Below, piece after piece: positions 58,405-64,000 of a DNA stretch of 64,000 bases. The stretch comes from DASYLJ01 sp964432595. Lineage in GTDB: Bacteria > Desulfobacterota > Binatia > DP-6. Location of the stretch: positions 62,001-126,000 of the forward strand of contig CAYSOF010000005.1 of NCBI GenBank assembly GCA_964432595.1, written 5' to 3'. Positions within the stretch are counted from its first letter, which is position 1, and every line of letters starts with the position of its first letter. Made by a program: the position numbers and the translations under genes. A model generated the notes under the pieces. The model made no database searches. It saw only the letters and a list, made by a program, of their open reading frames with translations, and was not told where the DNA came from.

Positions 58405-58435
58405 GGGTGCGAGGCGGCGCGTCCGCCTCGCACCC
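58405..58435 (+). terminator. Terminator-like hairpin between the two cytochrome genes
   Basis: GGGTGCGAGGCGG (58405-58417) pairs perfectly with CCGCCTCGCACCC (58423-58435) across a 5-base loop, 7 bases after the first cytochrome stop. There is no T-run, but stem strength and position fit a terminator or processing hairpin, so the two paralogues may be separately transcribed. Confidence 0.6.
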
Positions 58436-58511
58436 GCCATGTGGCCGCCGTCCGCTGGGGACTCGACGCGGCCGCCGGTAGCATCGTCCGGAGTCCATCG
58501 AGGGAGAGACC

Positions 58512-61850
<3,339 letters not shown>

Positions 61851-61892
61851 GCCGCCCTTGACGGCGTGATCGTGGATCGGGAGGGTACCGCC

Positions 61893-63344
61893 GTGCCCCC
61901 GCCGACCGATCACGCCGCCGAGATCGAGCGCCTGCGGCGCGAGCTCGCCCGCCTGCGCGCGGCCGAGGAGGCACAACGGGCGCTCATCGACGGCGTCAAC
62001 TGCATCGTCCTGCGGTGGGACCCGGCGGGCCGCGTGACGTTCCTGAACGTGTGGGGGCAGGCGTTCTTCGGCTGGCCGCTCGACGAGCTGCGCGGCCGCT
62101 CGGTGATCGGCACCATCGTCCCGGAGACGGAGACGTCGGGCCGCGACCTCGGCGCGCTGATGGCGGATCTGCTGGCGCATCCCGAACGGCACCAGTCGAA
62201 CGAGAACGAGAACATCCGGCGCAACGGGGAGCGCGTCTGGATCACCTGGCGCAATCATCCGGTCGTCGACGGCGAAGGCCGCCTGCGCGAGATCCTGTCG
62301 ACCGGCATCGACACCAGCGAGCGCAAGCGGGCCGACGACGCGCTCCGTGAGAGCGAGCGGCGCTACCGCGTCGTCTTCCAGTCGATCCCGGTGGCGCTCA
62401 TCGAGCGCGACGCGTCGACGCTGAAGGCGCATCTCGACGATCTGCGTGCGCGCGGCGTGACCGACGTCCGCACCTACCTGCGCTCGCGCCCCGACGAGGT
62501 CCGGCACTGCCTGTCCCTCATCCGGACGACGGACCGCAACGCGGCGCTGCTGACGCTCTTCGAGGCCGACGAGCCCGGTCAGGAGCCGGCGCTCATCGAG
62601 GCGGAGGCGGCGCTCCTCGAGCCGGCCGCCCCGGAGATCCTGGAGGCCGTCGCCGAGGGCTGGGTGGTGTCGCGCGAGCGCGAGCAGACGGTCCACACGC
62701 TGCGCGGCAACACGCGCCGCGTGGTGATGCGCGGGACCGTCGTTCCCGGCTACGAAGACACGCTCTCGCGCGTCATCATCACGCTCGTCGACATCACGGC
62801 CCGCAAGGTGGCGGAGGAGGCGCTTCGCACCAGCGCGGAGACGTTCCGGCAGCAGGCGCTGCACGATTCGCTGACCGGGCTCTACAATACGCGGTACCTG
62901 TACGAGGCGCTGGCGCAGCTCCTCGCGGACGAATCCCGCCCGACGTCGGTCGTCTTCTTCGACCTCGACCACTTCAAGACGCTGGTCGACACGCACGGCC
63001 ATCTACTCGGCAGCGAGATCATCCAGGAGGTGGCGGCGCGCGTGCGCGGCGTTCTGCAGGAGCCGGCGTTCGCGGTCGCGTACGCCGGCGACGAGTTCGT
63101 CGTGGTGTTACCCGGCACGACCTCGTCCGAAGCCACCGCCGTGGCGACGACCTTGCGCGAGCGCATCGGCACGGGAGCGTACCTCACCGCGCACGGCCTC
63201 GAAGCGCGCGTGAGCGCGAGCTTCGGCGTCGCGACGTTCCCGCACGACGCCGGCGACGTGCGCACGCTGCTCGGGCACGCGGATCGCGCGCTCTTCGACG
63301 CCAAGCGCGACGGTCGCGGCGTCATCCGCACCTGGATGTCCTGA
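61893..63344 (+). CDS. PAS-PAS-GGDEF diguanylate cyclase-like protein
   Basis: A 483-residue cytosolic signalling protein. A short coiled coil (AEIERLRRELARLRAAEEAQ) leads to a PAS domain (about 35-140, FLNVWGQAFFGWPLDELRGRSVIG), a second PAS-like domain (about 150-300), then a GGDEF domain with DSLTGLYNTRYL and the active-site sequence YAGDEFVVVLPG. The signature is AGDEF rather than GGDEF, which can still be active, though this must be tested. No RxxD inhibitory site is obvious. Product is expected to be c-di-GMP. GTG 61893 is chosen because GGGAGGG lies seven bases before it; GTG 61866 is the alternative. Confidence 0.85.
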   Translation: MPPPTDHAAEIERLRRELARLRAAEEAQRALIDGVNCIVLRWDPAGRVTFLNVWGQAFFGWPLDELRGRSVIGTIVPETETSGRDLGALMADLLAHPERHQSNENENIRRNGERVWITWRNHPVVDGEGRLREILSTGIDTSERKRADDALRESERRYRVVFQSIPVALIERDASTLKAHLDDLRARGVTDVRTYLRSRPDEVRHCLSLIRTTDRNAALLTLFEADEPGQEPALIEAEAALLEPAAPEILEAVAEGWVVSREREQTVHTLRGNTRRVVMRGTVVPGYEDTLSRVIITLVDITARKVAEEALRTSAETFRQQALHDSLTGLYNTRYLYEALAQLLADESRPTSVVFFDLDHFKTLVDTHGHLLGSEIIQEVAARVRGVLQEPAFAVAYAGDEFVVVLPGTTSSEATAVATTLRERIGTGAYLTAHGLEARVSASFGVATFPHDAGDVRTLLGHADRALFDAKRDGRGVIRTWMS

Positions 63345-63362
63345 CGGGGATGCCGCGACGTC

Positions 63363-63382
63363 GCGTCCGCTGTCCCGGACGC
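63363..63382 (+). terminator. Small stem-loop after the GGDEF gene
   Basis: GCGTCCG (63363-63369) pairs perfectly with CGGACGC (63376-63382) around a 6-base loop, 18 bases after the stop at 63344. A candidate terminator, without a T-run. The remaining gap to 63471 has nothing recognisable. Confidence 0.4.
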
Positions 63383-63470
63383 GCGTCCTGTGCGGTGGAC
63401 GGCTCCACACGCGCCACACCCACGCCGGCGCACGCCGCGGGCGCGGCGCAGCGTTTGCTCGTGGTCGTCG

Positions 63471-64000
63471 ATGCCGGAATTCAGCGACGACCAGGTCATG
63501 CTTTCCCTCGCCGGCCTCGCGTATCGCGGGTTCCACGAGCCGGGATGGGGCACGGCGCACGATGCCGCCGTCGCCGAGGCGCTCGAGCACGGGCTGCGCA
63601 CGCTGCCGACCGTCGCGGGGCGCTGGGAGCTCGTCTGGGGGCCCGCGACGTATCGCGCGACGTTCAGCGTGATCGACGACGCCATGGCGTACGTCGTGCG
63701 CGACGTGCGCCGCGCCGACCGCTACGCCGTCGTCGTGCGCGGGACCAATCCGGGCTCGGCGTTCGACTGGGCGTTCGGCGATCTCTGGGCGGGCCATCAG
63801 GTCCCGTGGCCGCGCGATGGCGGCGGGGCGCGCATCTCGCTCAGCACGGCGCTCGGGCTCACGCTGCTGCGCCAGCTACGCAGCCGCCCGCTGGAGCGGT
63901 CGACCGTGACGCCGCTCGACGACGAGCCGCCGGCGGCACTGCTCGACCTGCTCGGCCGTGCCGCGCTCGACCCCGTCCGCCGGGCGTTCGCGGCGCTGGT
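63471..64000 (+). CDS. Lipase-like (class 3) protein, N-terminal part (partial)
   Basis: The frame opens at ATG 63471 and runs off the window without a stop; 176 complete residues are seen. It begins MPEFSDDQVMLSLAGLAYRG and contains YAVVVRGTNPGSAFDWAFGDL, which resembles the early strand and oxyanion region (VxxRGT) of class 3 lipase-like alpha/beta hydrolases. The nucleophile elbow would lie beyond the window end, so the family assignment is tentative. No signal peptide is visible, suggesting a cytosolic or non-classically exported enzyme. The short 126-base gap before it holds only the hairpin noted above. Confidence 0.5.
   Translation, partial: MPEFSDDQVMLSLAGLAYRGFHEPGWGTAHDAAVAEALEHGLRTLPTVAGRWELVWGPATYRATFSVIDDAMAYVVRDVRRADRYAVVVRGTNPGSAFDWAFGDLWAGHQVPWPRDGGGARISLSTALGLTLLRQLRSRPLERSTVTPLDDEPPAALLDLLGRAALDPVRRAFAAL

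Overview
The window is a gene-dense, very GC-rich bacterial chromosome segment (G/C at most third codon positions, no intergenic gap over 300 bases, many ATGA or TGATG start/stop overlaps). Several genes point to a Gram-negative-type envelope: an AsmA-like protein, penicillin-binding protein 1C next to a bacterial alpha-2-macroglobulin, large signal-peptide proteins and secreted c-type cytochromes. Lysine/peptidoglycan precursor supply uses an LL-diaminopimelate aminotransferase of the Chlamydia/Verrucomicrobia type. Three split-barrel flavoproteins and a luciferase-like oxidoreductase suggest F420/FMN chemistry. Together this fits a deltaproteobacteria-like or Binatota/Myxococcota-like lineage, but that is inference and no rRNA or tRNA is present to confirm it. 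No phage, IS element, CRISPR array or tRNA was found.

Layout. 1-2620: tail of an FMN reductase, a promoter, then a zinc alcohol dehydrogenase and dapL. 2711-5914: a large GAF/coiled-coil/receiver-like protein. 5979-17888: a long + strand run holding a thioester alpha-2-macroglobulin, a DASS transporter, pbpC, a nucleoside deaminase, a DUF4126 membrane protein, an acyl-CoA dehydrogenase and a SnoaL-like protein. 17890-29819: mixed small regulators and enzymes, including a LysR/Ddn-type divergent pair, an XRE-HDOD pair, a TetR gene divergent from a GNAT-PNPOx operon across an elegant palindromic double promoter, a recQ and CBS gene that overlap abnormally, a DJ-1-like protein, and frmA with a DUF309 gene.

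29895-37909: a zincin metallopeptidase coupled to an ATP-grasp ligase, a 42-bp near-perfect inverted repeat, an AsmA-like gene, VOC, TPR, FMN reductase and amidase genes. 38051-46732: secreted proteins, including a NOTUM/pectin-acetylesterase-like enzyme, a G8/CEMIP-like parallel beta-helix protein with RTX repeats, and a periplasmic metal-chelate receptor. 46746-54556: MRJP and DUF1499 genes, then glgC and a tightly coupled string that includes a methyltransferase pseudogene. 54560-64000: a small membrane protein, two tandem paralogous diheme beta-propeller cytochromes, a PAS-GGDEF protein and the start of a lipase-like gene.

The most unusual signals are: a short C-terminal motif (GSP[S/A]GAFL plus one residue) shared by three otherwise different secreted proteins; the shared uncharacterised C-terminal domain of the two cytochromes; the symmetric, apparently leaderless double promoter at 22968-23014; four 16-bp-spaced direct repeats upstream of the G8 gene; and the long hairpin at 31990-32145. 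Locus decay is visible in the methyltransferase pseudogene, the truncated CBS protein and the recQ reading frame that runs into its neighbour.
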